From: a virus
Direction: 5' to 3' (one strand)
Length of the DNA stretch: 46,359 nucleotides
Virus record (IMG/VR): IMGVR_UViG_3300025769_000212
Location: 1-46,359 of that record
Numbering within the stretch: position 1 is the stretch's first letter; the number at the start of each line of letters is the position of its first letter. Below are positions 7,373 to 18,400 of the stretch, piece after piece. Position numbers and translations under genes: made by a program. The notes beneath the pieces were generated by a model. That model worked only from the letters and a program-made list of their open reading frames with translations, did not search any database and had not been told where the DNA came from.

Positions 7373-7774
7373 ATGGCAACTACAACAGCAAGACTAACAT
7401 TGACCAGTGGGGATTTATTATCTGACCAACTTAATCTAAGTGTAAGCATGGAGTTAAATGCTGCAGGCACTAAAACTGGCATGACAAAAACAACAGGTCT
7501 AAGAAGACAGACATTTGCTAATACAAACGAGACCAAGATTTTAGAAGCAGATGACTATACAGATAATGAATCTTCTCGCCTATATATTAAAAATATATCA
7601 AGCACTACGGGAAGATATGTAGATATTTTCTTAGGGCCTTCTGGATCTTCAACTAAAATTGGAAGACTCTATGACGGTGAGTGGGCACTTATTCCTTGGG
7701 CTAATACCGCAGATATTAATCTGCAGGTCAGCAATACAGATATAATTTTTGAATGGACCCTAATCTATCAATAA
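7373..7774 (+). CDS. Small beta-rich virion protein, paralogue D
   Basis: The 133-residue product matches the one at 1,627 nearly end to end. It has MATTTAR, SGDLLSDQLNLSVS, DYTDNESSRLYIKNIS and GRLYDGEWALIPW, followed by two strands. The two genes are separated by about 5.3 kb, so this is a dispersed duplication, unlike the tandem pair at 4,290/4,782. As for its paralogues, a decoration or minor head role is suggested by size and neighbours only. The paralogue alignment fixes the start codon. Confidence 0.75.
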   Translation: MATTTARLTLTSGDLLSDQLNLSVSMELNAAGTKTGMTKTTGLRRQTFANTNETKILEADDYTDNESSRLYIKNISSTTGRYVDIFLGPSGSSTKIGRLYDGEWALIPWANTADINLQVSNTDIIFEWTLIYQ

Positions 7775-7797
7775 GAAATATGTAAAAGTGATTAATC

Positions 7798-8085
7798 ATG
7801 TCAACAACAGCTCAAGAAATAGCACTGATGAAGAGGGATATAGAGGATTTATCTGAAAAGGTAGATAAGATGGATGAAAAGATAGACAATCTTACCAAAA
7901 TACTACTTAACCCTGAAGAGGGCTTTGTTGTAAAGGTTAATAAAAACACAGAGTTTAGAAATGATATGATTCCGTTATTGGAAGAAATAAAAGCTATGCA
8001 ACGATGGCGCAAAGGAGTCAACTGGACTATCCGAGCAGTTGTATTAGCTTTAATAGCAGCATTAACTAAACTCTTTTTAAAATAA
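7798..8085 (+). CDS. Coiled-coil protein with C-terminal membrane helix (XhlA-like)
   Basis: The 95-residue protein has a heptad-patterned helix over about residues 5-40 (IEDLSEKVDKMDEKIDNLTKI). A basic stretch (RWRKGV) follows, then one membrane helix near the C-terminus (TIRAVVLALIAALTKLFL). This architecture resembles the XhlA-type holin-associated proteins of phages and prophages, so a part in host lysis is possible. A structural coiled-coil anchor is an alternative. With the two-helix protein at 1,329 it could form the lysis pair. Confidence 0.62.
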   Translation: MSTTAQEIALMKRDIEDLSEKVDKMDEKIDNLTKILLNPEEGFVVKVNKNTEFRNDMIPLLEEIKAMQRWRKGVNWTIRAVVLALIAALTKLFLK

Positions 8086-8090
8086 ATAAA

Positions 8091-8213
8091 ATGGAAAAAA
8101 TTACTAAAGCAATAGAAGACGTTATAGAGTTTATCTCTTTTGGCAAAGTAAAACTTTGTATTTGTGTGAATAAAGAATGCAAAGGAAAAAAAGACTGTAA
8201 AAAAGCAAAGTAA
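8091..8213 (+). CDS. Cysteine-containing 40-residue micro protein
   Basis: This short open frame runs from an ATG 5 bases after the previous stop to a TAA 6 bases before the next gene, exactly filling the gap. The product begins MEKITKAIEDVIEFISFGK and ends Lys-rich with the pattern C-x-C-x5-C-x5-C (LCICVNKECKGKKDCKKAK), a possible small metal site. Codon choice resembles its neighbours. Small size limits certainty, and no function can be suggested. Confidence 0.5.
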   Translation: MEKITKAIEDVIEFISFGKVKLCICVNKECKGKKDCKKAK

Positions 8214-8219
8214 GATATT

Positions 8220-9155
8220 ATGAGTCAAGTAAAGCTTACAAGTATAGATAGAGTTATTTCAGGTCTTTATAGAGACCTTAAACCTGCTATTGAAATCAAC
8301 GAAAGTGATATGATAGAGTGGGCAGGAGAGGCTCTTGAACATATTGGAGCTTACTCTCAGTGGGACGAACGGGTAGAGTACATAAAAATAAGTGACTATC
8401 GAGCACTTATTCCTTGTGGAATGCATAAGATTATTCAAGTTGCATATAAGTTTACTGATAACACTCCAGCCGAAACAGCCACTCTTACTACATGTGATAG
8501 CAGTGAAGAAACATGCACTAATCCTGCTTGCACTTCTTGTGATACAGCTACTTGTGGAGACGATCTTTGCTCTAAAACTTCACAATTAATTTCTAATGCG
8601 GAGCTGTTTTTAGAATACTATAAGCCTACAAGCATTAGATATTCACAATACTATAATTCAAATTTTAAGCCTCTTAGATTAGCAACAAGTCCTTACTCTA
8701 AAGCAGCTTCAATGCATTGTAGTAATTGTGTAAATCTCACCGCTAATTGCGAACAAGAGTATACTATTGACCATCCATATATAAGAACTGACTTCAAAGA
8801 AGGTTATATCTGCTTATCTTATTTAGGACAAGCATTAGACGAACAAGGGTATCCTATGATACCTGACGAAGTTAGCTACGTGGAAGCTATAAAAAGATAC
8901 ATTGTATATAAGGTTAAATATTCTGAATTTATTCAAGGTGTTATAAATCCACAAGTATTTGCTAAGCTAGAAGATGATTGGCATTGGTACTGTAGACAAG
9001 CAAGAGGTAAGGCAAATATGCCTGACACAGTAGATAAGCTTGAAAATCTATTACAACAACGACAACGACTTATTCCTAAAATTAATAGGTACTACGGTTT
9101 CTTTGGAAACCTTGCTTCAAAAGAAGCATTGAACCTTGGTAATAATGCACGTTAA
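8220..9155 (+). CDS. Putative ring/adaptor protein with cysteine clusters
   Basis: The 311-residue product starts with a helical region (VISGLYRDLKPAIEINESDMIEWAGEALEHIG) followed by a beta segment (ALIPCGMHKIIQVAY), an arrangement seen in head-tail adaptor proteins. About residues 88-122 form a Cys-rich insertion with six Cys (TCDSSEETCTNPACTSC and on), and a second cluster follows (MHCSNCVNLTANC). The C-terminal half is helical (YVEAIKRYIVYKVKYSEF) and ends with a basic tail. It lies directly upstream of the large tail protein and ends on that gene's start (TAATG). A ring protein role is likely. The Cys clusters may bind zinc or form disulphides. Confidence 0.65.
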   Translation: MSQVKLTSIDRVISGLYRDLKPAIEINESDMIEWAGEALEHIGAYSQWDERVEYIKISDYRALIPCGMHKIIQVAYKFTDNTPAETATLTTCDSSEETCTNPACTSCDTATCGDDLCSKTSQLISNAELFLEYYKPTSIRYSQYYNSNFKPLRLATSPYSKAASMHCSNCVNLTANCEQEYTIDHPYIRTDFKEGYICLSYLGQALDEQGYPMIPDEVSYVEAIKRYIVYKVKYSEFIQGVINPQVFAKLEDDWHWYCRQARGKANMPDTVDKLENLLQQRQRLIPKINRYYGFFGNLASKEALNLGNNAR

Positions 9156-12100
9156 TGGCAGACGATAAGAAAAATAAAACTCCCCAAAAACCATCAGGTG
9201 TAATATCAAGCTCTTTTTCAAAGGGCTTATTTTTGGATTCTCCTATATCTACACAACCTGAAGGTACTTATAGATGGGCTTTAAATGCTATCCAAGAAAA
9301 TGAATCTGGTGATTTAGGATTCCTATCAAATGAAGTAGGTAATTTTGAATGTGCAGATTTTGGAAAAGATTGGGTTGTAATTGGAGGAATATATCTTAAA
9401 GATTCGGAGTTTGTAGTTTTCCTTGCACCTAACGGTGATTTATACGAAGGCCACGGAAAGATTGTAAAAGTAAATAAAGATTGCAGTGTAACTACTCTTA
9501 TATGGTCAAACTGTTTAAATTTTAAAGTTAACAAACAGATACAGGCTGTACAACGTATTCTAGGTGGATGTGAGTTACATATATATTTTACAGATAACAA
9601 TAATGATATTCGACATATAAATATCGACTCATTAGAAGATTATCTAAAAGAAGCACTTACTGTTAGAGATATAAGTCAAAATGATCCTAATATATGGGAT
9701 TGTGAAAAAATGAAGCTTTGGCCTGATTTTGATATGGCCTGTATAAATTTTCACGAATTAAACGAAAGCGGTGCGTTAGATTCGGGCGTATATCAATTTG
9801 CAGTTCAGTATTTAGATAGGAATCTAAATTCAACTAATTGGTCGCCTATTACACAGCCTATCCCTGTATATCTGGACGAGGTTACTAATTCTGCTCTATC
9901 TATAAAAGGTACTGATGGGCCTACTAATAAAGCTATTGTTTTAAGGCTAAGCAATCTTGATGCTTCATTTTCTTATATAAGACTTGCTGTAATACCTAGT
10001 ACTTCTCAAACGGGGTTACCTGATGGTGATGGGTATATATTCAGAGACATTGCAATACCGCAAGGAGAAAACAGAGACGAACCTGGGGAAGTATTTGTTT
10101 CTGTAGATAGACTAGATAAGGACGATGTAAGAAGAGTATCTCTTGAAAGTATAAATACTCCTAGAAAGATTTACCAAACTGCCAAAACAGTTACTCAGGT
10201 AAAGAATAGACTTATACTAGGAAATCTAAAAGAGAATGTAATAGATCATGCTGCATTTCAAAAAAATGCAAATGATATACAGGTAAAGTATGTAACTCAA
10301 ACTTTGTCTGCAGAAGACGCTACAAAAGATTCTGTACAATCTGGTAGCTATTATTTTGACTACCGCTCTTATATGCGAGATGAAATATATGCGTTAGGTA
10401 TTGTATGGGTATTTAAAGACGGTACAGAAACATTTGCATATCATATCCCAGGTAGAGAAAAAGACAAATATTCTGATAAAACAGACGCTCCTGATGTAGG
10501 AGATCCTAATAATCCTATAGATCAAAACTCGCCTTTAGAAAATTTAGGATACCCTGAGCATAATAGGCCAATTGCTAATGGAGGAGGATGGGATAGTTCA
10601 GTAATTGTAAATCCTAACGATTACGAATCAACTGACAATATAAATGTACATCACTATTTACCTAACACTACAACTAGTGACGGCAGAATAGAAAGATGGG
10701 AAGTATATAATACGGCAGTTAGAACTGGTAAAGAAATTTTAGATGATACTTTTATTAAAGGCGATGCTCAATATGTAACAAGAGGTGAAATGGGATATTA
10801 CCAATGTAGATATACTAGATATCCCAATACTTTAGATTGTAATGGCTACCCTGTTTATCCTTATAATAAAAAAGTAGCACCTGTTCCTGATATAGGAAAT
10901 GTACATCAGAATCTTATAGATGCCGCATATGCAGCATGGGACCCAGAAGGAACAGATCGTACAGGTAATGGATATTATATTGACCCAGACGGAGTAGAAA
11001 CTCTAGCATATGAGATGAGTTATATTAGGCATCATAGAATGCCTGATACTACATTAGAGCCACATCAATATGGAGATAAAAATATAAAGAATGGCGGCCT
11101 ACATGGATTTGCAGGTATACCACATGGATCAGATGATGGCACTGAGGTAGGGGCAGCTCCTAAAATATCTACTCTTGGTGTACAAGTGTTAAATATTAAA
11201 CCACCTGCAGAATACGCAAACCTTATTCAAGGTTATAAAATTGTAAGAGCAGAACAGGGAGATGACGATAAAACTGTAATAGATAAAGGGATTGTATATT
11301 ATAACCATTTTGCTTTTAAATTTTGGCAAGGTAGATATGCATTAAGCGGTGATATAAATCAATGTGCTTGGATGCAACAAGGCAATCATTACAATAAACA
11401 TATAACAAGTTTTGCATGTGTAAGAGGTGGTTATAGAAAAGTAGACATTTGTGATTTTGGGGTAACACCTAATATGAATGCTTTTGGAAATAAAGATGGT
11501 CAGGTATCTATAGCTACTGATAATTGTTATTGTGCAAAATTTGGTGGGAATAATCATGGCATGTCATCTGGATTCACTGCTAATTTTGGAATAGGAGCAG
11601 GTGCAGATGTAGGATCGTGTTTAATATGTAATAGCTCACCATTAGATTTTTCAACTCCGTGGTCTCTCGCAACTAGTGCTGAACAAGGAGGGCAAGATCA
11701 AACTGCATTTATGAATATGCTTACTCAGCAAGATGGATGGTATGAATGGCTCGGTCAAGGTCTTGGAGATGCTCGTAATTGGCATGACTCTTTAGCTTTT
11801 GGGCAAGGATATCCTAATGCTGCATGGGGATGGTATAAGCCTGATAATATGGCCTGTCTTGCATTGCAAGAATTAAATGAAATAACTGGTGAACTAACTG
11901 GAGTTCCTAATCTAATTGCAGATCCTGAAGGATTTGACCTTGATGATAGATCTTACCAAGAAGGTATAAATGTAGGATACAGTCAAGATATAATTGTATA
12001 CCCAAATGCAAGTGTTTCTTATCATGGGCCAAAAGCTAAATTTGGAAAAATAACTAATGCTGAGTATGTTAAAGTAGAAAGAGTTCTTATTGGGTATACT

Positions 12101-15100
12101 CAAAATATTATCTGTAATACCGCATGCTGTCCTACTGATGATGGCGGAGGCACTCATCAAAGTAATTATGATAGATATGCCCACACTCTTACAGGAGGAT
12201 TAGATCCTAACAACACATCTTCACCTACTACTGCGGATGGATATAATTGGGATAACGGAGGAGACGGATCTGGTTTGAGTGGTATAGGTATAGATGGAGC
12301 AACAGGAGCAGGGCAAAGATATGATGCGAATGCTACTTATATATACACAAGAGCATCGTTCCATCATTCGGGAGTTCCTTATTCTAATATATCAGAAGGG
12401 GTTAAAAGCATGTATAATCCTACATGGCCTGCTGATGATTGCTTTGGAGAAGGATCTGTGTTAGCGGGAGGAAATGACTCTAAACCTGAAAATGCTTGGA
12501 ATAGAGATAATTATGGTATATATAATCAACCTTTATGTAATATACGTATAGATGATTACATGCAGCTAGATGCATTTCAGCAAGTCTTTAGTTTAAATTT
12601 TGGAGACGTTCCATTTGATAATAATACTGCAATGGAATGTATGCCTATAAGTTTTAAAACAAAAAGAAACGAAAAAGGAAAAAAGAATTGGTTCAGACTT
12701 CCATATCCTGGAAACAACGCAGGATATAACAGATGGATAAATACAAATGTTATGCAAGCTTGTAACCGAAATCCTGACGGTTCAGGTTCAACATATTATG
12801 GAGCAGGAACTAATGACCCTATAATAGATGGGCCATCACAATTTCAATTTCCACTAGACTCTTCTTTTTCTTTAAGTACTTGTGATAGATTAGAAAATTA
12901 TACTTTCTCTAATTTATGTGAAGGAGAATATAATACTCCAGATGATACTTTAAATAATTTAACTACAAGAGGTAGAATAACTGCTTACTATGTATCTATT
13001 AAGAAAAACTCTTATGATGCATATAGTAATATAAATTCATTAGTATATCATAGTACTCATAATTGCATTCAATTTATAGATAAAGGGAACCCTAGAAAGA
13101 CTGTTAGTTCTGACTTTTTATTCGGAGGAGATTCTTTTGTATCAAGATTTGCTTTTAAGCATACTCAATATAATGCTAGATGTGGAAATCAAATAACAAC
13201 TCCTGGAACTCCAGATATTTGGGACGCTTTAGATTTAGCAAATCTTTTACCTAGTGAGAGCTGTCAAGATGCAGAAACTTTTAATTATGGTATAAACAAT
13301 AAAATAGTTTCTGGAAAGCCTGATATATATGAAAGTATGGGAGGGACTACTGTAGCTCCTCATTCTCAATTATATAGAATAGGTATATTTAATCATATAT
13401 CTTGGTATTGGACAGAATCTTATATAAATACAGAACTTCGTACAGGTACCGATAAACCTGGAGAATGGTTCTATCCATATCACTTTGAAGGAGACAATGC
13501 AACTTTTGGTGCTCTTAAATTTGTAGACGAATTAGACTACCACGACACAGGTTGGGGAGGCGGTCCTTTTCAAGATCAGGAAGTTCCTCAGAGTTTTACA
13601 ATGAACCCTGACTACAATAGACAAAACACTGAAAACTTTTATCTGGCTCCACCTAAAGAATTTGATTTTTGTAATGATTGTTTTGAGCGTCATCCTTATA
13701 GGATAGCATATTCAGAACAGTCGTTCCAAGAACAACAGCAAGATAATTATGGATCGTTCTTAACCGAAAACTATAGAGACATACCTTCTCATAAAGGAGA
13801 AGTATGGAACATGTTTGAATTGAACAACAGTTTGTTCATTCATACAGAAGAGTCAATGTGGCGGGTAGAACCTTCTAGAAATATGGTACCTACAGATGAG
13901 TCCAGTATTTATGTAGGAACAGGAGATTTCTTCAGTGAAGAAGTGCGAGAGATAGTAGAGTCTGATACAGGGTATTTAGGGTGTCAGTCTCAGTGGGCTA
14001 CTTTGGTAAATGAGGCAGGAGTATTCTGGCCAGACTTTAGGCAAGGTGCTGTATACCTGCAACAGAAAGGTCCTGAAAATATTTCTAATAAAGGATTGAA
14101 AAATTGGTTCCAGGAGAATATGCAAATCTCTATATATAATCAATATAAAGATATATATGGAGAACCGTTCCCTGCAATTGACAATCCTGCAAATCCTGCG
14201 GGTGCTGGGTATTTGGCTGTTTATGATGGAAGACATAACAGACTTATACTTACTAAAAAAGATTATGAATTAAAAGCACCTTTTAATACTACTGATCCCA
14301 ATAGTGAGTATTACCAAGTTATTCAGATGAATAAAGAATATGGTAACTGGGAAATAAATAGTGATTCTTGTGATTGCAGAGATTGGAAAATACCTCAATA
14401 TGAACAATACGAAGATTACGAAGTATTTAGTCAAAGTGACCCAATTACCCAAGAGCCATTATGTCTCCATACTTATACAGATGAGTTTGGTGTAAACCAT
14501 AGCTTTACTGTTGGATGTAGAGGAAGAAGGCTTAGCCAAACTGGAGAGGTTTGTATAGATTGCGATTCTATAGATGATATTATTGAAATACCATTAGCTA
14601 GTACAGGACAGGGGGAAAGCAGACCTTGGCGAGGAAAGCTTTCAGATATATTTGAATGTCGCAATTGGACTGTAAGCTATTCTATATTAACAAGAGCGTG
14701 GGGATCATGGCATTCTTATTTGCCTAATTATTATCTATCAGGAAAAGACTTTTTCTTGAGTGGTAATAATCGTATGATATTCCCAGATGCTAATACTGAT
14801 CCTACTACTTTATACAGGCCTGATCCTAATATAGGATGGAAGCATGATTTAAATACTGACCATAGTAATTATCAAAGTTACTATGGATGTATTAAGCCGC
14901 ACATCGTAGAAATGGCAACAACTAGCAACCCAACTACAGCAAGTGTTGCAGAAAGTTTACATTTCATAACAGATGCTTCTATGTATAAAGAAGACACTAA
15001 AGAATATGTAGACCAAAGATATGTGACATTCGATAGTGGGTATTTATATAATAGTTATCAAATTACAGATATATTAAACTTTACAGTTAAAGACACAAGT

Positions 15101-15451
15101 ATAGTTAATATGTCTGTAACCTCTGTAACAGAAAGTTACAACTCTTGCCTATTAGATAGGAAAGAAAGAGTATGGGGAATAAATGGATTTAGAGATATGG
15201 CTATAGATAGAAACATATCTAACCCACCATCTTTATTCAGTTCTTCATGGGAAGATACACAGTCTGAATACTACATAGATAAAGTTATTAATCCTTTAGC
15301 TGTAGATAAAGATAAAAATTGGTTTGAAAGAGGTAGACTTTTAGATAAGTACTTGGCTATTAGACTGTTTTTTAGTAATTTAGCAAATCCTGGTAAACAC
15401 AAGTTAGTCACTAACTTCTTGTTCGGTGTTTCTAAACAAAGTCCTAGATAA
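9155..15451 (+). CDS. Very large tail protein, crAss-like muzzle/stabilisation type
   Basis: This 2,098-residue protein begins with a region typical, to my knowledge, of crAss-like tail stabilisation or muzzle proteins (FSKGLFLDSPISTQPEGTYR, then ALNAIQENESGDLGFLSNE). A second conserved-looking block lies at about residues 1,502-1,655, including RIAYSEQSFQEQQQDNYGSF, KGEVWNMFELNNSLFIHTEE and GYLGCQSQWATLVNEAGVFW. Between them is a long Gly/Asn/Tyr/Asp-rich region that looks beta-structured and cysteine-dotted. No enzymatic motif is visible. In crAss-like virions such a protein forms the outer tail below the ring proteins, which agrees with the gene order. The length is at the large end, so extra host-binding domains may be built in. 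Confidence 0.72.
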   Translation: MADDKKNKTPQKPSGVISSSFSKGLFLDSPISTQPEGTYRWALNAIQENESGDLGFLSNEVGNFECADFGKDWVVIGGIYLKDSEFVVFLAPNGDLYEGHGKIVKVNKDCSVTTLIWSNCLNFKVNKQIQAVQRILGGCELHIYFTDNNNDIRHINIDSLEDYLKEALTVRDISQNDPNIWDCEKMKLWPDFDMACINFHELNESGALDSGVYQFAVQYLDRNLNSTNWSPITQPIPVYLDEVTNSALSIKGTDGPTNKAIVLRLSNLDASFSYIRLAVIPSTSQTGLPDGDGYIFRDIAIPQGENRDEPGEVFVSVDRLDKDDVRRVSLESINTPRKIYQTAKTVTQVKNRLILGNLKENVIDHAAFQKNANDIQVKYVTQTLSAEDATKDSVQSGSYYFDYRSYMRDEIYALGIVWVFKDGTETFAYHIPGREKDKYSDKTDAPDVGDPNNPIDQNSPLENLGYPEHNRPIANGGGWDSSVIVNPNDYESTDNINVHHYLPNTTTSDGRIERWEVYNTAVRTGKEILDDTFIKGDAQYVTRGEMGYYQCRYTRYPNTLDCNGYPVYPYNKKVAPVPDIGNVHQNLIDAAYAAWDPEGTDRTGNGYYIDPDGVETLAYEMSYIRHHRMPDTTLEPHQYGDKNIKNGGLHGFAGIPHGSDDGTEVGAAPKISTLGVQVLNIKPPAEYANLIQGYKIVRAEQGDDDKTVIDKGIVYYNHFAFKFWQGRYALSGDINQCAWMQQGNHYNKHITSFACVRGGYRKVDICDFGVTPNMNAFGNKDGQVSIATDNCYCAKFGGNNHGMSSGFTANFGIGAGADVGSCLICNSSPLDFSTPWSLATSAEQGGQDQTAFMNMLTQQDGWYEWLGQGLGDARNWHDSLAFGQGYPNAAWGWYKPDNMACLALQELNEITGELTGVPNLIADPEGFDLDDRSYQEGINVGYSQDIIVYPNASVSYHGPKAKFGKITNAEYVKVERVLIGYTQNIICNTACCPTDDGGGTHQSNYDRYAHTLTGGLDPNNTSSPTTADGYNWDNGGDGSGLSGIGIDGATGAGQRYDANATYIYTRASFHHSGVPYSNISEGVKSMYNPTWPADDCFGEGSVLAGGNDSKPENAWNRDNYGIYNQPLCNIRIDDYMQLDAFQQVFSLNFGDVPFDNNTAMECMPISFKTKRNEKGKKNWFRLPYPGNNAGYNRWINTNVMQACNRNPDGSGSTYYGAGTNDPIIDGPSQFQFPLDSSFSLSTCDRLENYTFSNLCEGEYNTPDDTLNNLTTRGRITAYYVSIKKNSYDAYSNINSLVYHSTHNCIQFIDKGNPRKTVSSDFLFGGDSFVSRFAFKHTQYNARCGNQITTPGTPDIWDALDLANLLPSESCQDAETFNYGINNKIVSGKPDIYESMGGTTVAPHSQLYRIGIFNHISWYWTESYINTELRTGTDKPGEWFYPYHFEGDNATFGALKFVDELDYHDTGWGGGPFQDQEVPQSFTMNPDYNRQNTENFYLAPPKEFDFCNDCFERHPYRIAYSEQSFQEQQQDNYGSFLTENYRDIPSHKGEVWNMFELNNSLFIHTEESMWRVEPSRNMVPTDESSIYVGTGDFFSEEVREIVESDTGYLGCQSQWATLVNEAGVFWPDFRQGAVYLQQKGPENISNKGLKNWFQENMQISIYNQYKDIYGEPFPAIDNPANPAGAGYLAVYDGRHNRLILTKKDYELKAPFNTTDPNSEYYQVIQMNKEYGNWEINSDSCDCRDWKIPQYEQYEDYEVFSQSDPITQEPLCLHTYTDEFGVNHSFTVGCRGRRLSQTGEVCIDCDSIDDIIEIPLASTGQGESRPWRGKLSDIFECRNWTVSYSILTRAWGSWHSYLPNYYLSGKDFFLSGNNRMIFPDANTDPTTLYRPDPNIGWKHDLNTDHSNYQSYYGCIKPHIVEMATTSNPTTASVAESLHFITDASMYKEDTKEYVDQRYVTFDSGYLYNSYQITDILNFTVKDTSIVNMSVTSVTESYNSCLLDRKERVWGINGFRDMAIDRNISNPPSLFSSSWEDTQSEYYIDKVINPLAVDKDKNWFERGRLLDKYLAIRLFFSNLANPGKHKLVTNFLFGVSKQSPR

Positions 15452-18400
15452 TGAAAAGAAAAAATAAACGTAAATACGAAGAAGGAGGAACTGCTGGAGG
15501 TACTATGCAAGTACGTACCAGATTAAATACTATGCCAAGGATTGACCAAGTTCAAGAACCTTTTCCTTTTCTACCGCCATTGGCAGAAATGGCTCTTCAA
15601 CATCCACTAGCTCCCCATAATATTCTAGGAGGAGGAATGCTAGGAGGAATGATGATGAAAAACGGAGGAGATGCTGAGTATTCTTTTGGAGGCAATGCTC
15701 AGAATCGTAGAACAATGGACGAGATTGCCAGACTTAATTATAACGATGCTTTGCAAAAAGCAGATACTCAGAGAATGGCAGGAATACCATTTTTTGGATA
15801 TGGGCCAAGAGAGCAGCATATAACAGAAGGACCTCGCACTCAAACTGGAAATCCTTTTCAGGATGTAGAAAATCTTAGAGCACATGCTTATAGACATGTA
15901 ATACCACGTAACAACAGAGGAAATATGGGAATGCTTGCAAACATGATGGGGATGGCTCCTATGCCATTTGCAAATGGAGGAGAGGTTCCAGATGAATATC
16001 TTACAGGTGCGGCATCTGATTCTGACATTACAGTACCTGGAGGAACCCCTGTAGATATTAATGCAGAGAGTCAAGAGTTTATTGAAACTCCTGAGGGAGA
16101 AGGGTTTAAGATACCAGGTAATGTATCTCATGAAAATACATCTTTACGTCCTGAAGGGGGAGTTAATATGACTGTACCTGAAAATAGTTTTATCTATCCT
16201 AAAGGTAAGTGGACAAAGAGAAAAGAATCTAGAGAAAAGCAAGCTCAAAATTTATACAAAGAATTAGAAAAGCTAGGTAAAGCTGAAGGAATACTTGAAG
16301 ACAATTATAAGAAGAACTCTATATTACAGAAGTTAAAGAATCTTCAACTAGAAGATGAATCAGATCGTTATGAAATAACTAAGATCAAAGAAGCTAAAGA
16401 AGCTCAAGGTGCTGATTCTAGAGGATTTCAAGACGGAGGACATGCAGAAAAAAAGAAAAAAGTAGCAAAATTAGTTGAAGAAGCGTGGGGAGAAGTATCT
16501 GATAAAACAGGATATAGTAAAAAAGAAGTAGCTAGTGGAAAAGCTGCTGAAGAATTTGCAATTGCTCTTAATGCCATATTTAAACGTGAAAATATATTAT
16601 TAAGTGCTTTTGACTTAAATGATCCAACTAAAATATCTATTGAAGAGATAGATAGTGAAAGTGGGATTATGTCGGGTAGGACAAGAAAAGAAGTTTCTCT
16701 TCCAGTAGAAGCAGATGGTAGTATATCAGGATCATTAGGAGATGCTGCAACTAAAGCTAAAGGATGGTGGGAAGGCAAAGGAAAAGGATTTTTACCTTTT
16801 ATAGGCGCAGAAGAGAATATAGCCAATAAAATAAAAGTGCGTCAAAAAGCAAGAAAAGATTTTACTGATAATCTTTCAGATGTTATTACAGATGCTATTG
16901 TTAATCCCCAACCTTTTAGTTTCCGAGGCGAGTCTGCTGAAGAGGCAAAAAGAGAAACTATTTGGGACGAAGCAGCTCAAAAGTGGAGACCACCTACGGA
17001 AAGAGAAATACTTGATCGTATGGACATACCTGGAGCTATAACAGACCCTGGAGTATCAGGAGGATATGAACCAAGTGATATACCAGAAAGTGATTTTATA
17101 TCTCCTGGACCACCTGATCTTAGGTCTGGACCAGAACCAGGCGATATTCCTGAGGATGACTTTATTTTACCAGATGACCCTAGACTAGGACCTGGAGGTG
17201 GCACTACTTCTACCACTACACCGTCTACTACTTCACCTACCACTACTTCGCCTACCACTACTGTTACACCAGAAGAGGAAGAAGAAGACTTCTATAAAGT
17301 AAAAGGATTTGGAAAAGATGTAGATGATCTTGCATCTAAAATAGGTAAAGAAGGAAAAGAAGAAGGAGAAGAGTTTGATTCAGGAAACTATCTAGAAAGA
17401 GCTAAAAGAATTGGAGCTGACTATATAAATAATCAAAGTCAATTGCTTCAGTTGATGTTCCCTGGAGGACCTGAAAGAAAATTTCCTAATTACTGGAAAG
17501 GAATACAAAATAAGTCTTTAAGAGACTTAGATAAAATGGCTGGTATTGTAGATCAGCAAAATAAAATTGCAAAGAAAGATTCTAATATAGACTTTGCAAC
17601 TATGAAAGATATGATTGCAGATTATAACCCACAAAGACAGGGGGCTAAATTTGCAGGATTATTTAATGCAAAAAGAAACCAAGATAGAAAACAATACTTA
17701 GCAGATTTAAATGCAAAAGCAAAGATACTAGGTATGAAAGCTAATTATAATTTTAAAGGAGAAACTCTTAGTAGAAAAGGAGCAGATAAAGCTTTAGAAT
17801 TAGAAGATCAATGGAGAACTGCATATGGACAATCATATGGAGCTTTAAATAATTTTATGTATCAAGATGCTGCATCAAACTTAAGAACAGCAAAAGACCT
17901 AGAGTTAGAAGCGATGAAGTTTAACTCTTTAAATGATGCCTTTGGGTTCCAAACTGACAATCAAGGCAACTTAACAATGAAAAAAAATAAACCAATGGAA
18001 ACAGTTAAAAACGGAGGCCCGATTAGAAGGAAATATAAAAGAGGGTCTGTAGTAAAAAAGATGTATGATAATAGAGCGTCAAATCCTTCACCAAATATGA
18101 CTAGCGATAGAGATCCTTATTTTTGGGGAGCACTAGCCAAAGTTGCTGCTCCTTTAGTTGGTAACCTTTTAGGAGGTGTGCTAGGCGGAGGAGATAAAGA
18201 AGAAGACAAAGGTGGAGGTGGAGGCCTTCTCGGTGGTCTTCTTGGTGGAGGAGGCGGAGGCCTTGGAAGCCTTCTAGGAGGACTATTTGAACACGGAGGA
18301 CATACTAATCGTTACGGAAATGGAGGGCCTAGCCTACCTGGACTAGGAGGCGGAGGCGGAGGCTTCCCTAAACCACCTGGATTTGGTGGTGGAGGAGGAT

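Noticed and set aside
7812-8228. Open frame (138 codons) on the - strand at the coiled-coil gene
   Set aside because: It opposes two + strand genes with good spacing. Its Phe/Ser-rich sequence is typical of antisense frames of Lys/Glu-rich genes.
15640-16131. Open frame (163 codons) on the - strand inside the glycine-rich gene
   Set aside because: Product is Cys/Ser/Ile-rich without protein-like patterns and lies wholly opposite a better supported gene.
17200-17290. Short repeats of ACTACT/CCTACC (Thr/Pro codons)
   Set aside because: They are in frame and encode a Thr/Pro linker, so this is protein low complexity and not a DNA repeat element.
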